From the NCBI GenBank assembly GCA_023409995.1, contig JAEYQN010000071.1, positions 1 to 64,000 on the forward strand: a stretch of 64,000 nt of DNA. Reading direction: 5' to 3'. Positions 45,130-54,276 of the stretch are shown here, piece by piece. The DNA comes from Cyanobacteria bacterium OH_CBB_238. GTDB taxonomy: Bacteria > Cyanobacteriota > Vampirovibrionia > Gastranaerophilales > Gastranaerophilaceae. The position numbers and the translations under genes are program-made. Numbering within the stretch: position 1 is the first letter of the stretch; every line of letters begins with the position of its first letter. The notes under the pieces are model-generated. The model saw nothing but the letters and a program-made list of their open reading frames with translations, did no database searches and was not told the DNA's origin.

Positions 45130-46113
45130 ATGTTTGAAACAGTTGAAACAAAAGAAAACCTTATATCCATTGCAAAAGATGTTTTTACAATAGAAGCTGA
45201 TGCAATTAGTAAACTAAAAGAAAGAATTAATGGCAATATGACCGAAGCAGTAGATCTTATTGCCAAAAGTAGAGGAAGAGTCATTGTAACTGGTATGGGT
45301 AAATCTGGACTAGTAGGGAAAAAAATAGCTGCTACTCTATCCTCAACAGGAACGCCTTCTTATTTCTTACACCCAGCTGAAAGCACACATGGTGACTCAG
45401 GTATAATAACTAGAGAAGATATAGTAATTGCAATATCAAACAGTGGTGAAACATCTGAGTTAATTCAACTTTTACCACTTATTAAAAGATTTGAAGTCCC
45501 ATTAATTTGCTTTGTGGGAAAAGTATCATCAACTCTTGCAGAAAAGAGTGATATTGTTTTCGATATATCTGTAGAAAAAGAAGCTTGCCCCCTAGGAAAA
45601 GCACCAACAGCAAGTACAACTGCAACTTTAGCAATGGGTGATGCATTAGCGATATGCCTTTTAAAAGCAAAAGGATTTTCGGAAGAAGACTTTTTACTCT
45701 ACCATCCATCTGGAGCCCTAGGAAAAGGAACTTTATACAACGTTGGCGAACTTATGCAAAAAGATAATTTACCAATTGCGAAAGAAAACGACTCATTTAT
45801 TTCTGTTGTTGACCTTATTTCACAAAAGCAACTTGGCTGCGCAATTATTGTAGACAAAGAAGAAAGAATGTCGGGAATTTTGACAGATGGTGACATCAGA
45901 AGAATATTATTAAGATACCCGGATATGGCAAGATTAAGCATAAAAGAAGTTATGAGCAGAAAACCTAAGACCATAAAAGCCCAAGAATTGGCAGCAAAAG
46001 CATTGGCCATTATGGAGAAACATTCAATAACTTCTTTAGCAGTTTGTGATGCAGACGAAAAACCTATAGGATTAATTCACATACATGACCTTCTAAAAGC
46101 AGGAGTAGCATAA
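45130..46113 (+). CDS. kdsD: D-arabinose 5-phosphate isomerase, 327 aa
   Basis: An SIS sugar-isomerase domain (residues about 35-180: GRVIVTGMGKSGLVGKKIAA, ESTHGDSGIIT, IAISNSGETSEL) is followed by two CBS domains (about 205-327: GELMQKDNLPIAKENDSFIS; VMSRKPKTIKAQELAAKALA). This is the KdsD/KpsF form. It turns ribulose 5-phosphate into arabinose 5-phosphate, the first step to Kdo for lipopolysaccharide. It is coupled to kdsC, 2 bases downstream. KdsA and KdsB are not in the window. Confidence 0.95.
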   Translation: MFETVETKENLISIAKDVFTIEADAISKLKERINGNMTEAVDLIAKSRGRVIVTGMGKSGLVGKKIAATLSSTGTPSYFLHPAESTHGDSGIITREDIVIAISNSGETSELIQLLPLIKRFEVPLICFVGKVSSTLAEKSDIVFDISVEKEACPLGKAPTASTTATLAMGDALAICLLKAKGFSEEDFLLYHPSGALGKGTLYNVGELMQKDNLPIAKENDSFISVVDLISQKQLGCAIIVDKEERMSGILTDGDIRRILLRYPDMARLSIKEVMSRKPKTIKAQELAAKALAIMEKHSITSLAVCDADEKPIGLIHIHDLLKAGVA

Positions 46114-46115
46114 TA

Positions 46116-46616
46116 ATGCAAAGTATAGAACTAAAATTAGCAGCAAGTAAGATAAAACTAATAGCGTTTGACATTGATGGAGTTATGACGGACGGTAGTT
46201 TAACTTTTGATGAAGACGGAAAAGAATATAAAACTTTCAATGCAAAAGATGGTCAGGGTATTGTCATGCTCAACAAATCAGGGTATATAACAGCAATTAT
46301 CACAGCAAGGATGAATGGAACTGTTGAACACAGGTTCAAAATTCTAGGAATGCATAAATTGTATCAAGGCCAAAAAAACAAAGAAGTTGCTATTGACGAA
46401 TTAGTTAAAGAATACAACATAGATTATTCCGAAGTTGCATATATGGGAGATGACCTGCCTGATATTTGTGTGCTAAAAAAAGTAGGATTACCCTGTTGCC
46501 CTAATGATGCAGTAGAAGAAGTACAAGAGATATGCAAATTTATTTCTACCAAAGATGGTGGCAGAGGTGCAGTAAGAGAACTTTGTAATCTAATTTTAAG
46601 AAACAAACACGATTAA
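46116..46616 (+). CDS. kdsC: Kdo-8-phosphate phosphatase, HAD family, 166 aa
   Basis: IAFDIDGVMTDG (D19, D21) is the HAD nucleophile loop of the KdsC group. IITARMNGTVEHRF is the motif II strand and YMGDDLPDI is the metal-binding motif IV. The length is typical for the capless tetrameric enzyme. It removes phosphate from Kdo-8-phosphate. AGGAG at the end of kdsD serves as its ribosome site. Together with kdsD it argues for an outer membrane with Kdo-containing LPS. Confidence 0.95.
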   Translation: MQSIELKLAASKIKLIAFDIDGVMTDGSLTFDEDGKEYKTFNAKDGQGIVMLNKSGYITAIITARMNGTVEHRFKILGMHKLYQGQKNKEVAIDELVKEYNIDYSEVAYMGDDLPDICVLKKVGLPCCPNDAVEEVQEICKFISTKDGGRGAVRELCNLILRNKHD

Positions 46617-46637
46617 TTGACAATTTAATTTATACAA

Positions 46638-46669
46638 AAGAAACGCACTTTTTTGAAAGTGCGTTTCTT
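46638..46669. terminator. Terminator between kdsC and the HEAT-repeat gene
   Basis: A 14-bp perfect stem (AAGAAACGCACTTT with AAAGTGCGTTTCTT) and a 4-base loop lie between two converging genes. A-rich and T-rich arms allow action in both directions. Confidence 0.8.
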
Positions 46670-46701
46670 AATTAAAGTTATAGTTAATGTAAAATTAAAA
46701 C

Positions 46702-47556
46702 TTATACACCAACTTTTTTCTGTTGCATTGCTGCACCAGGAACAGCTTGCCAATTTGCAGCCATTATTTTTTTGAATGATTTTAGTGCCGTATCTTCAAG
46801 CTCTCCAAGCTCATCAGCAACCATAATTAATTCTCTAAGTGGCAATAAAGCTCTTTGATCTCTAAGAACACCAAGTGCAGCTGCTGCACCAGCTCTTACC
46901 AAATCATTTTCTTGTTTATTTTGCATAACTTCTATCAATGCAGGAACCGCCATTGTATCACTTAGTTTGCCAAGCGAAGTAACAGCATAGATTCTAACAT
47001 TTACCCATTCATCTTTAAGCATTGTAATAATTTTTTCAACTGCTTTTGGATTTCCAATTTCTCCCAATGCTCTAGTAGCATCGCATCTAACATTTACTTT
47101 TTCATGATCTAAAGATTCTATTAGAGCATCTGTTGCAACATCTCCAATTTCAATTAATGCATCAGTTGCTGTAATACAAACTTGAGGATTTTCATCATTT
47201 AAAGCTTCAACTAACGGTTCAACAACTTCTCTTCCGCCAAGACGACCTAACGCACGAGCTGCACGAACACGAACATCAACGTTGCGGTCCTCTCTCAATG
47301 ATTCAATTAGAGGGACTGTTGCGTTTACATCACCTAGTTCACCCAATGCTCTTGCGGCATACAAACGAACCGAACCGTTTTTGTCATTTTTCAATACATC
47401 AATAAGAGGTTCAACCGCACTAGAATCACCCATTTCACCAAGGATTCTTGCAGCATTATATCTTACTTTCTCAGAATTGCTTGTTCTCAAATCATTTAAC
47501 AACTCATCGAATGATTTTTTAGACTGTTTTTTTCTTGAATTCACACTAATTGTCAT
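46702..47556 (-). CDS. HEAT-repeat protein (PBS-lyase type repeats), 284 aa
   Basis: ATG 47556 has GGAGGGAAGAC directly before it, which beats an upstream in-frame start at 47592. About seven HEAT repeats of roughly 31 residues follow residue 30: VRYNAARILGEMGD, VRLYAARALGELGD, VRVRAARALGRLGG, VCITATDALIEIGD, VRCDATRALGEIGN, VRIYAVTSLGKLSD and VRAGAAAALGVLRD, each with a 'a...Li..L' second helix. Such repeats occur in phycobilin lyases, but without cofactor-binding features they only indicate a protein-binding scaffold. The N-terminus is basic (NSRKKQSKKSF). The partner is unknown. Confidence 0.88.
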   Translation of the reverse strand: MTISVNSRKKQSKKSFDELLNDLRTSNSEKVRYNAARILGEMGDSSAVEPLIDVLKNDKNGSVRLYAARALGELGDVNATVPLIESLREDRNVDVRVRAARALGRLGGREVVEPLVEALNDENPQVCITATDALIEIGDVATDALIESLDHEKVNVRCDATRALGEIGNPKAVEKIITMLKDEWVNVRIYAVTSLGKLSDTMAVPALIEVMQNKQENDLVRAGAAAALGVLRDQRALLPLRELIMVADELGELEDTALKSFKKIMAANWQAVPGAAMQQKKVGV

Positions 47557-47930
47557 GTCTTCCCTCCGACAAACTTCACTTTTTTCCTTCACACTATTAT
47601 TAAAAAAAAGAGTTTTTCGACTATTGACTTTTTTTATAATAACATTACGAAATGTTTACAAACTCAACATATCTATTCAAGTCTCTTCTCTGTATAAATG
47701 TATATGGAACACTTAATACATTTCGTTCTAGTATTATAACAATTTTTTTCTCACTTGTCTACATTATTTGAATTAATTTAGGTATAATTTTTAAAATAAT
47801 CATAAATTTTTGTTCAAATTTTGTTCGTTTTTTGAATTTTTAGTGCAAAAACAATCAACTTTACAGTACTTAACAAATAAGAAAATCATACTATAATAAG
47901 AAAATAACAAGATAAAAAGGAATAATTGTT
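47557..47930. other. 374-base intergenic region between divergent genes
   Basis: It is extremely AT-rich and holds no open frame with a ribosome site. It contains the leader of the HEAT gene on the minus strand and a promoter candidate for the prenyltransferase gene at 47870-47897. I see no RNA structure or repeat worth naming in the rest. Confidence 0.5.
47870..47897 (+). promoter_or_regulatory. Candidate promoter of the prenyltransferase gene
   Basis: TTAACA (47870-47875) and TATAAT (47892-47897) are 16 bases apart, and a start near 47905 leaves a short leader before TTG 47931. Confidence 0.45.
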
Positions 47931-48914
47931 TTGAAGAGAATCATTTTTTGGCTAAATGCTGCCAGACTGCATACAGTACCAACATCATTTATGTCTTGGC
48001 TTGTTCCATTTATTTTTGGAGCAACTGCAGGAGGAAATATCTATAAAGGAATACTCGCACTATTTGGTATAGTTTCTGTACATTTGGGTGTAAATCTATT
48101 AGATGACATCTATGATTACTCAAAAGAAATAAGAGCATCAAAATCCAACAACGAGCTTCCTTTTAATAAGCAGAAAGGGAAATGCGCTTATTTACTGAGC
48201 GGTGAGGCTACTTTAAAGCAAACTATTGGGGTTACTGTTTCGCTTTTTACCTTTGCTTGCACTATTGGAGCCTATTTAACATTCACTTGTGGCTGGCAAA
48301 TACTATTTATTGCAGGTATAACCTCAGTATTATGTTTATTTTACCCGATATCAACGAAATTTGGATTAGGAGAAATAACAGTAGGAATTGTATATGCTCC
48401 GCTACTATACTCGGGGACGTATTTTGTTATGACCCAGACTTTTTCAATAGAAATTCTTATTATATCAATATCAACAGGCTTACTGACAGTTGGGCTTTTA
48501 CATACATCTACCATGCTGGATCATGATTTTGACATAACAAATAATAAAATCACAATATGTACTATTGTTGGAAATAAGTATAACGCAGTTATAGCACAAG
48601 GAGTACTTTTACTTGGTGCGTATTTAAATATATTGATAGCTGTAATGCAAAAATGGATTTCTCCTATCATGATGCTATCATTTTTAAGCATTCCAACATC
48701 AGTGTATCTGATAAAATTATTACTTTTACATATAAAATCACCCAATGAGCTGCCTCAGCGCAATTTTTGGATGGGGCCTATAGAAAATTGGGATAAACTA
48801 GTTAATAGTGGTATGGCTGCATATATGGTAAAATTTTTATTAGCTAGAAATGTAATGTTTATTTTCACAGTATATATATGCATAGCAAAAATAATCACGG
48901 AACTAATAAAATAA
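47931..48914 (+). CDS. UbiA-family prenyltransferase (MenA-like), 327 aa
   Basis: The start is TTG 47931 with AAGGAA upstream. The N-terminal FWLNAARLHTVPTSFMSWLV and the first Asp-rich motif NLLDDIYDY (DDxxD for Mg-diphosphate), then MLDHDFDITNNK as the second, are the UbiA signature. About eight or nine membrane helices are predicted. It should attach a polyprenyl chain to an aromatic acid, most like DHNA in menaquinone synthesis, but no men genes are near and the acceptor is an inference. A short zinc-ribbon-like gene follows after 1 base. Confidence 0.8.
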   Translation: MKRIIFWLNAARLHTVPTSFMSWLVPFIFGATAGGNIYKGILALFGIVSVHLGVNLLDDIYDYSKEIRASKSNNELPFNKQKGKCAYLLSGEATLKQTIGVTVSLFTFACTIGAYLTFTCGWQILFIAGITSVLCLFYPISTKFGLGEITVGIVYAPLLYSGTYFVMTQTFSIEILIISISTGLLTVGLLHTSTMLDHDFDITNNKITICTIVGNKYNAVIAQGVLLLGAYLNILIAVMQKWISPIMMLSFLSIPTSVYLIKLLLLHIKSPNELPQRNFWMGPIENWDKLVNSGMAAYMVKFLLARNVMFIFTVYICIAKIITELIK

Positions 48915-48915
48915 T

Positions 48916-49140
48916 ATGTACATTTTTGAATTACTATATAAACTTTTAAACAAAAAATCGAACGATGTTGTAAGCTCTGAGAAAACTCTATTTATAGAAG
49001 AGGAAGAATACAACAACGAGAAGTGTGAACATATTTTTATTCCAATCGATAGTACAAAAAAAGTTCTTGCCTGCTCAAAATGCGGCTTATTGCATAAAAT
49101 AAAAGACAAACCGGTGAAAAACTTTTTTATGAAACAATAA
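48916..49140 (+). CDS. Small zinc-ribbon-like protein, 74 aa
   Basis: The only visible motif is C-E-H-x-F (near residue 38) plus CSKCGLLH (residues about 54-61), a CxH...CxxC arrangement suited to one zinc. The N-terminal half is helical and acidic (EKTLFIEEEEYNNEK). ATG 48916 begins one base after the prenyltransferase stop, so it is probably co-transcribed. I do not recognise a named family. Confidence 0.55.
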   Translation: MYIFELLYKLLNKKSNDVVSSEKTLFIEEEEYNNEKCEHIFIPIDSTKKVLACSKCGLLHKIKDKPVKNFFMKQ

Positions 49141-49166
49141 AAGGCTTACTATATAGTAAGCCTTTT
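49139..49166 (+). terminator. Terminator after the prenyltransferase unit
   Basis: A perfect 28-base palindrome (AAAAGGCTTACT-ATAT-AGTAAGCCTTTT) starts within the stop codon of the small zinc-ribbon gene and ends in a T-run. Confidence 0.8.
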
Positions 49167-49231
49167 CAAATTCCCCAAATATTAACCCAATTTAATCTAG
49201 TGCCGTCCTTCAAGCTTGCGCCTTCAGTTCG

Positions 49232-49420
49232 CTAATCCAATAATGTCTCTAATATGCTTGCATTCTTTATTGCCAATGTGTTTTCTCTTACTCTTTGTTT
49301 GTGAATATAGGTTCTTAATGCCTCTCTTATTAATTCACTTCTTGTTCTGTTTTCTCCATCTGCTACTTGATCAATCTTGTTTAAAAATTCTTCGGGCATT
49401 GAAATTAATACGCGTGCCAT
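49232..49420 (-). CDS. Ribbon-helix-helix (CopG-like) DNA-binding protein, 62 aa
   Basis: ARVLISMPEEFLNKIDQVAD then RTRSELIREALRTYIHKQR is the beta strand plus two helices of a CopG/MetJ-type RHH repressor. GAGGACG precedes ATG 49420. No toxin-sized partner sits next to it in the usual antitoxin arrangement, so it may be an orphan regulator. The 256 bases upstream are a purine-rich tract on this strand. Confidence 0.75.
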   Translation of the reverse strand: MARVLISMPEEFLNKIDQVADGENRTRSELIREALRTYIHKQRVRENTLAIKNASILETLLD

Positions 49421-49676
49421 AATTCGTCCTCTTTCTATAAATTTTTTCTCTTAATTCGTTCTCTTTACTTTTATTCTCTCTGGTCTCTATCTCTCGTGTG
49501 GTTCGCTTAATCGCTTCTTTTGTTTTTTGTTTTTCTCTCTTACTCCTATATAAAAACTTTTTTGTATAATTAATTGCCATACTTAGTATATACTTTTTAA
49601 ACACAATTCAGCAAAATATAAGCTACAAGCAACTTACAGCTTTATTTCACTATTTCATATTTCTCGTTACATTTCT

Positions 49677-49895
49677 TTATATAATACTTTTTAAAGCCAT
49701 CAATTCTTCATATGAGGCACCGGATTCCGATAGTTCTTCTGCGGAAATTCCAAAGAGACTAATTAAATTTTTCGTTTCAATATTTAGAGAATTATTTTTT
49801 ATGCTTTTTAAAATTGAAATAATTGCGTCATCTCTACGTATAGACGTAGGGATAATTTTATTTTTATTAAATATTCGTTTTTTAGACTTGCCCAT
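49677..49895 (-). CDS. Small basic protein of unknown function, 72 aa
   Basis: AGAAGGAATA directly before ATG 49895 supports translation. The N-terminus is very basic (MGKSKKRIFNKNKIIPTSIR), followed by two predicted helices (DDAIISILKSIKN; IETKNLISLFGISAEELSES) and a short end. I do not recognise it. It is divergent from the HNH-like gene and 256 bases upstream of the RHH gene on the same strand. Confidence 0.55.
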   Translation of the reverse strand: MGKSKKRIFNKNKIIPTSIRRDDAIISILKSIKNNSLNIETKNLISLFGISAEELSESGASYEELMALKSII

Positions 49896-50035
49896 TATTC
49901 CTTCTAATAAACTTAAAAATGATTTATAAAATATTAAGCAAAATACGTAACAATATCAACTAAATTTTTGACTAATAGAAAATGGCATTATATTATTTAG
50001 ATAATAATTTAGTGTGTGTGTGGAATTTGCAATAG

Positions 50036-51238
50036 ATGAGATTAGGATTAATATCTCTAGACAAGAGAAATCAACCATATTATAGGGTTGACCATACCGT
50101 GTCAATTAAAAATAATCCACTTACAAAGTCAGCCGTTGAATATAGTATTTGGTCAACAAAACCAAATAAAATCTCAAACAATATATTTAATTCTTCAATT
50201 GTTTTTTGCGGGAGAAAAACAAAAAAAAGAACTCTACCTTATATTAAAATACAAAATGACCTCGACTCGGAAAGCACTACTAACTTCCTTATAAAAGATC
50301 TCCCAGGGCTTCATTGTCCTGCCTGTGGAAAACCGCTAATTAACAGCTCTTTATATGATATTTTTTTAGACCGCTTATATAATTCTTCGGAAAGTCAGTA
50401 TATTTCCATTTTAGAAGACTATGAAAAACATTTGCAACCAATGGAAAAAAAGATTTTTCAAGAAATAAAAGATACAGTAGGTAACAACCCAAATAAGCCA
50501 CTGAGAGCAATTTTAAAAATGCTAAGAAATGAGAATTTGCCAATCCTCCAAAAACAACAACTTAAGATTCTAGATGAAATGAAAGAATATGTGACTACGT
50601 CAAGGGATTTAAAAAAAGAAGATAAAGCCAAAATCTATAATATTATGTATACAAATAAGTCTAAAATCCTACAAACCAACGAATCATCATTTCAACGTAA
50701 AATGTTAATAAGCTCAATACAAGAATCAGGAATTAGTAACAATAAAGCAAAAAGAGACTTGCTAAAAATTTCATATAAATTACCGGGATCCACAAACAGC
50801 ATTTCATCTTGGATAGTAAAATATAGTGGCAAAGATAAATCAGGCAAACCGTATTCCTCCAAAGATATTGCCATAGCGCTTTTAGATACTGCTAAGACTA
50901 ATGTGGATCATATGTTAGCTAAAAATGTCGTAATGAAGGGAGTTATAAACGGTGAAAGCGGAAAAAATGAAATATCAAACTATCTACCTATGCACACTGG
51001 ATGTAATTCTGCAAAGTCAAATATAACTTTTATAGAGTGGTATAATCAATCACCACAAGATAGAGAGAGTTATTTGACAGAATATTTTATAGAAGTACAA
51101 AAGGCGATTAATAAAGGCAAAATAAAAGATGCCAGATATAAAAATTATGTTGATAACGCAATTAACAAAATAAAACGAATAACAAATGGAGTAGTAAAAA
51201 TAGACATTGAATATATAAAACAAAAAGCAAGCCAATAA
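50036..51238 (+). CDS. HNH-endonuclease-like protein, 400 aa
   Basis: Two separated pieces make an HNH/zinc site: CPACG (C94, C97), and after a 190-residue helical insert NVDHMLAKNV (D291, H292), SNYLPMHTGCNSAKSN (N315, H320, C323, N324, K327). D-H, then N-x-x-P-x-H-x2-C-N-x2-K is the His-Asn-His nuclease order. The insert (residues about 105-285) is Lys/Glu-rich and helical. The N-terminal 65 residues contain SSIVFCGRKTKK, close to the FxG tag of several proteins here. It could cut nucleic acid; target and setting are unknown. Only a weak ribosome site is seen. Confidence 0.6.
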   Translation: MRLGLISLDKRNQPYYRVDHTVSIKNNPLTKSAVEYSIWSTKPNKISNNIFNSSIVFCGRKTKKRTLPYIKIQNDLDSESTTNFLIKDLPGLHCPACGKPLINSSLYDIFLDRLYNSSESQYISILEDYEKHLQPMEKKIFQEIKDTVGNNPNKPLRAILKMLRNENLPILQKQQLKILDEMKEYVTTSRDLKKEDKAKIYNIMYTNKSKILQTNESSFQRKMLISSIQESGISNNKAKRDLLKISYKLPGSTNSISSWIVKYSGKDKSGKPYSSKDIAIALLDTAKTNVDHMLAKNVVMKGVINGESGKNEISNYLPMHTGCNSAKSNITFIEWYNQSPQDRESYLTEYFIEVQKAINKGKIKDARYKNYVDNAINKIKRITNGVVKIDIEYIKQKASQ

Positions 51239-51373
51239 AGATATTCAACTCTGCTAAAATCAATGCACTTTAAGAAAAGCAAAAATAAATTGCAGTTAAT
51301 TAACGTTTAAATCCATATATAAGAAAGTCCACCTCTATTATTTTTACCAAAACTATAATTATTGGTTTGTCTT

Positions 51374-54010
51374 TTATTGTATATCCAATTCATATTTTAA
51401 TATATCAGTTACTGGTGGTTTCTTCAGTAATTCTATAGCTTGTTCAGCTTTTATTCTAAGATCTTCACTTTCGGTCACTTCGGCTAGGTTTCTTAATAAA
51501 TCAATAGTACCATTTATAACTCTGAGCAAATCACCTTCATATGTTATCAGATGTTTATTTCGTAAGTCATCAATTGTATCCATCCATAATTTTTTTGGGT
51601 TTTCCGTATCGATGTCAGTTTCCGCAAACCTTAAAATACCTGTCGCCAAATTAGTACTCATAGGAAGCCTATCGTATATTTTATTAGCATATTGCTCAGC
51701 TTTTATTCCTTTTGCCATATCTATTGCTTTAGTTGCCTTTTTAGCAAAATCATCAAACTCTGCAGGAAAAGTTGTCTTTGGATTATTATCCTTTACATCG
51801 GCAAATATTGTAATTAATGCAGCTAATTCAGCAGGAGTCATTTTGTCTGTATATTTTGTGTCTGTCAAAAGTTCTGTCATAACAATTTCATTAATGCCAA
51901 ATATTTTACGTGCAATTAAGCCTTTTTCTGTTGGCTCATAAGACTTACTTTCATTTTTAACTATATAACCTTTTTTAAGAAGATAATCACGCTTTTTAAC
52001 AGATTCTTCTAAGATATTGTTTTTTCCATTTTTTTGAAAATATGCAAAGGTTTTTGTTAAAGTTTTCTCCATGTTTTTCATCATATTTGGCGCTAGTAAA
52101 GAAGAATATGTAGAGTTAAATTGGCTTTTAATTGATGTGTCAGTAGATTTAAGCAATGTAGTAAAGTTATTCAAATCTGCATTTCCCTTGGGCATCATAA
52201 TGACATTTCCAATTTCATCAATTCCCCTTCTTCCAGAACGTCCAATACCTTGTTTAAAAGTAGAATTAGGAAGAATTATATTTGAAACCCCATTCGATTT
52301 TTCTAGCGAAGTCAAAACTACAGTCTTAAATGGCATATTTATTCCTGCTATCAATGTTTCTGTGGCAAAACAAACTTTAACCAGACCTTCTCGAGCCAAG
52401 CCCTCTACCAAGCTCTTATAGGCTGGAAGCATTCCTGCATGATGTATTGCATAACCTTTCATCAAACCATCAAGACATTTATCATCGAAATCTTTTCCAA
52501 GATAAATACCTTTTTCCTTCGCTTCATTCACTCTATCAAGTACTTCTTTTGATTGCTCTGGTGTTAACAATGTACCGACACGTCTTGAAGCATTTTCAAT
52601 ATATTCTTGGCAACGCTTTTTACTGAAAACGAAAAATAAAGCTGGAGTTTTATTCTCTTTATCTAAAATTCTAATCAGAGAATTGATTTTAGGTCCTTTT
52701 TCAGGATATACTAATTTTGAACAGTCTTTGAATGTAGCTTTTCTCTTGTCAGAAAGAATAAGTGCTAGCTGAGTCGCTTTATCTGAGTTAACACCTTTTT
52801 CCTGGAGTTTTTGAGCAAATTCATCAGCATCTATCTCTCCATCCTCAATGATATCTTGAAGTCCTTTTATATACTCAACAGGATGTTGCTCCCCAACAAG
52901 ATTAGAAATATCTTCCAATGCAAGTTTTTGCCTATCGCTCAAAGATCCATTCAAGTCTGAAAGTATAATCTTATGGGAAGTGAGTTGTTGAAGTTTAGGC
53001 CCACTTGAAAAATCAAAACCAAAGACAAACTCTTTTAATGGGACATGTCTTTCTGTTTCCGGCACATTAACTAATTCAACCTCTTTTGCAGGATTTAACT
53101 TTGCTATCCAATCCGATACTTCTTTTGCATTTGAGGCTGTAGCTGAAAGCATCATTTGCTTCATATGCTTAGGGGTATTCATAACAGACTCTTCCCAAAC
53201 TTTTCCCCTGTCTGGATCTGCCATATAATGAAATTCGTCATATATAACAGCATCAAAATCTTTTAATTTTTCAGCTATATTTTCTTCAGTGTCATTAATA
53301 AGCATGTTTCGGTAAATTTCTGTGGTCATGACCAATAATTGAGCATCTGGGTGAATAGAAATATCACCAGTTATAATACCAACATTTTGATTGTTCATAT
53401 ACTCATATTTTGAGTCATAATTTCCAAATAATTCAGAAAATTTTGTAAACTTTTCATTACTTAAGGCTTTCAATGGAGATAAATAAATTATTTTTTTACC
53501 TTTTTCCAATGTATCTTTTATGCCATATTCAGCAATTAGGGTTTTGCCAGTTCCTGTAGGCGCTGTAACGACAGTCGTTTTACCATTAATAAAGGCATTT
53601 ATAGCCTGTTTCTGATATTTATCTAACTTAAAATATTTATCTCCTAGCTCAAAAGGTATTTTGGCCTTAGATTCTACATTTGGAGTTTCAATACTTAATA
53701 TTTCGTCCATATTTAGATCTTTGGGTGATCTTTTTGCAGAAAATTCAACATCTGCAGCGATCTCTTCGTTTGTATTTACTGAATCAGCTATTATTTCTGG
53801 TTTTGGTTTACTATGTTCTATAAAATTATCAAGAGATTCTTGAAGCTCTTTAGGCAACGGACGATATGGAAATGTTCGGAAGGAATCTCCGACTTCATAT
53901 CTAAAATTATACCTATTACTACCAAGTTTCGGACTGCTTTTCTGTTCGTTTTCTGATTTTTTTCCCGAAAAGGCAACGCTTCGGAATACTCCGTTAATTT
54001 GGACGTTCAT
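51374..54010 (-). CDS. Ski2/Mtr4-type DExH helicase with EF-hand-like insert, 878 aa
   Basis: The motor has APTGTGKT (150-157), the DEFH box (258-261) followed by YMADPDRGKVWEE, SAT (289-291), and QGIGRSGRRG (587-596), matching Ski2/Mtr4/Dob1 RNA helicases more than other families. Residues about 340-435 form an insert with an EF-hand-like loop D386-x3-D390-G-x-I-D394-x2-E397. The C-terminal 250 residues are helical. The first 16 residues (MNVQINGVFRSVAFSG) look like the shared FxG tag, and a low-complexity stretch runs to about 120. GAGAGGA precedes ATG 54010. It probably unwinds RNA. Confidence 0.88.
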   Translation of the reverse strand: MNVQINGVFRSVAFSGKKSENEQKSSPKLGSNRYNFRYEVGDSFRTFPYRPLPKELQESLDNFIEHSKPKPEIIADSVNTNEEIAADVEFSAKRSPKDLNMDEILSIETPNVESKAKIPFELGDKYFKLDKYQKQAINAFINGKTTVVTAPTGTGKTLIAEYGIKDTLEKGKKIIYLSPLKALSNEKFTKFSELFGNYDSKYEYMNNQNVGIITGDISIHPDAQLLVMTTEIYRNMLINDTEENIAEKLKDFDAVIYDEFHYMADPDRGKVWEESVMNTPKHMKQMMLSATASNAKEVSDWIAKLNPAKEVELVNVPETERHVPLKEFVFGFDFSSGPKLQQLTSHKIILSDLNGSLSDRQKLALEDISNLVGEQHPVEYIKGLQDIIEDGEIDADEFAQKLQEKGVNSDKATQLALILSDKRKATFKDCSKLVYPEKGPKINSLIRILDKENKTPALFFVFSKKRCQEYIENASRRVGTLLTPEQSKEVLDRVNEAKEKGIYLGKDFDDKCLDGLMKGYAIHHAGMLPAYKSLVEGLAREGLVKVCFATETLIAGINMPFKTVVLTSLEKSNGVSNIILPNSTFKQGIGRSGRRGIDEIGNVIMMPKGNADLNNFTTLLKSTDTSIKSQFNSTYSSLLAPNMMKNMEKTLTKTFAYFQKNGKNNILEESVKKRDYLLKKGYIVKNESKSYEPTEKGLIARKIFGINEIVMTELLTDTKYTDKMTPAELAALITIFADVKDNNPKTTFPAEFDDFAKKATKAIDMAKGIKAEQYANKIYDRLPMSTNLATGILRFAETDIDTENPKKLWMDTIDDLRNKHLITYEGDLLRVINGTIDLLRNLAEVTESEDLRIKAEQAIELLKKPPVTDILKYELDIQ

Positions 54011-54276
54011 TAATAGTCCTCTCTCTAAAACTCAATCTAAAATCACACTCTACAAATATTACAAAACTGACTTATTATTTTTTTAGTTAGTAAAAAACGA
54101 TATATTACAAATATTGTATGATATTGTAACATTTAATACTGTGTAATTATAAAATTTTATAGAAAAGAAGACACCTAAAAATTATTAATCTAAGATTAAA
54201 ATAACGTTAAAAATAAATATAAAGGGATAAAAACCGAAACTACTCTAGCTGGAACATTACATATGGATTACACAAA

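Noticed and set aside
49371-49604. 77-codon Lys/Glu/Arg-rich frame on the minus strand before the RHH gene
   Set aside because: It arises from a purine-biased tract, overlaps the RHH start by 50 bases out of frame, and has no convincing ribosome site. Not listed as a gene.
49232-49895. Toxin-antitoxin pair made of the RHH protein and the 72-residue protein
   Set aside because: They are 256 bases apart with no toxin-like motif in the 72-residue protein. The usual overlap or close spacing is missing.
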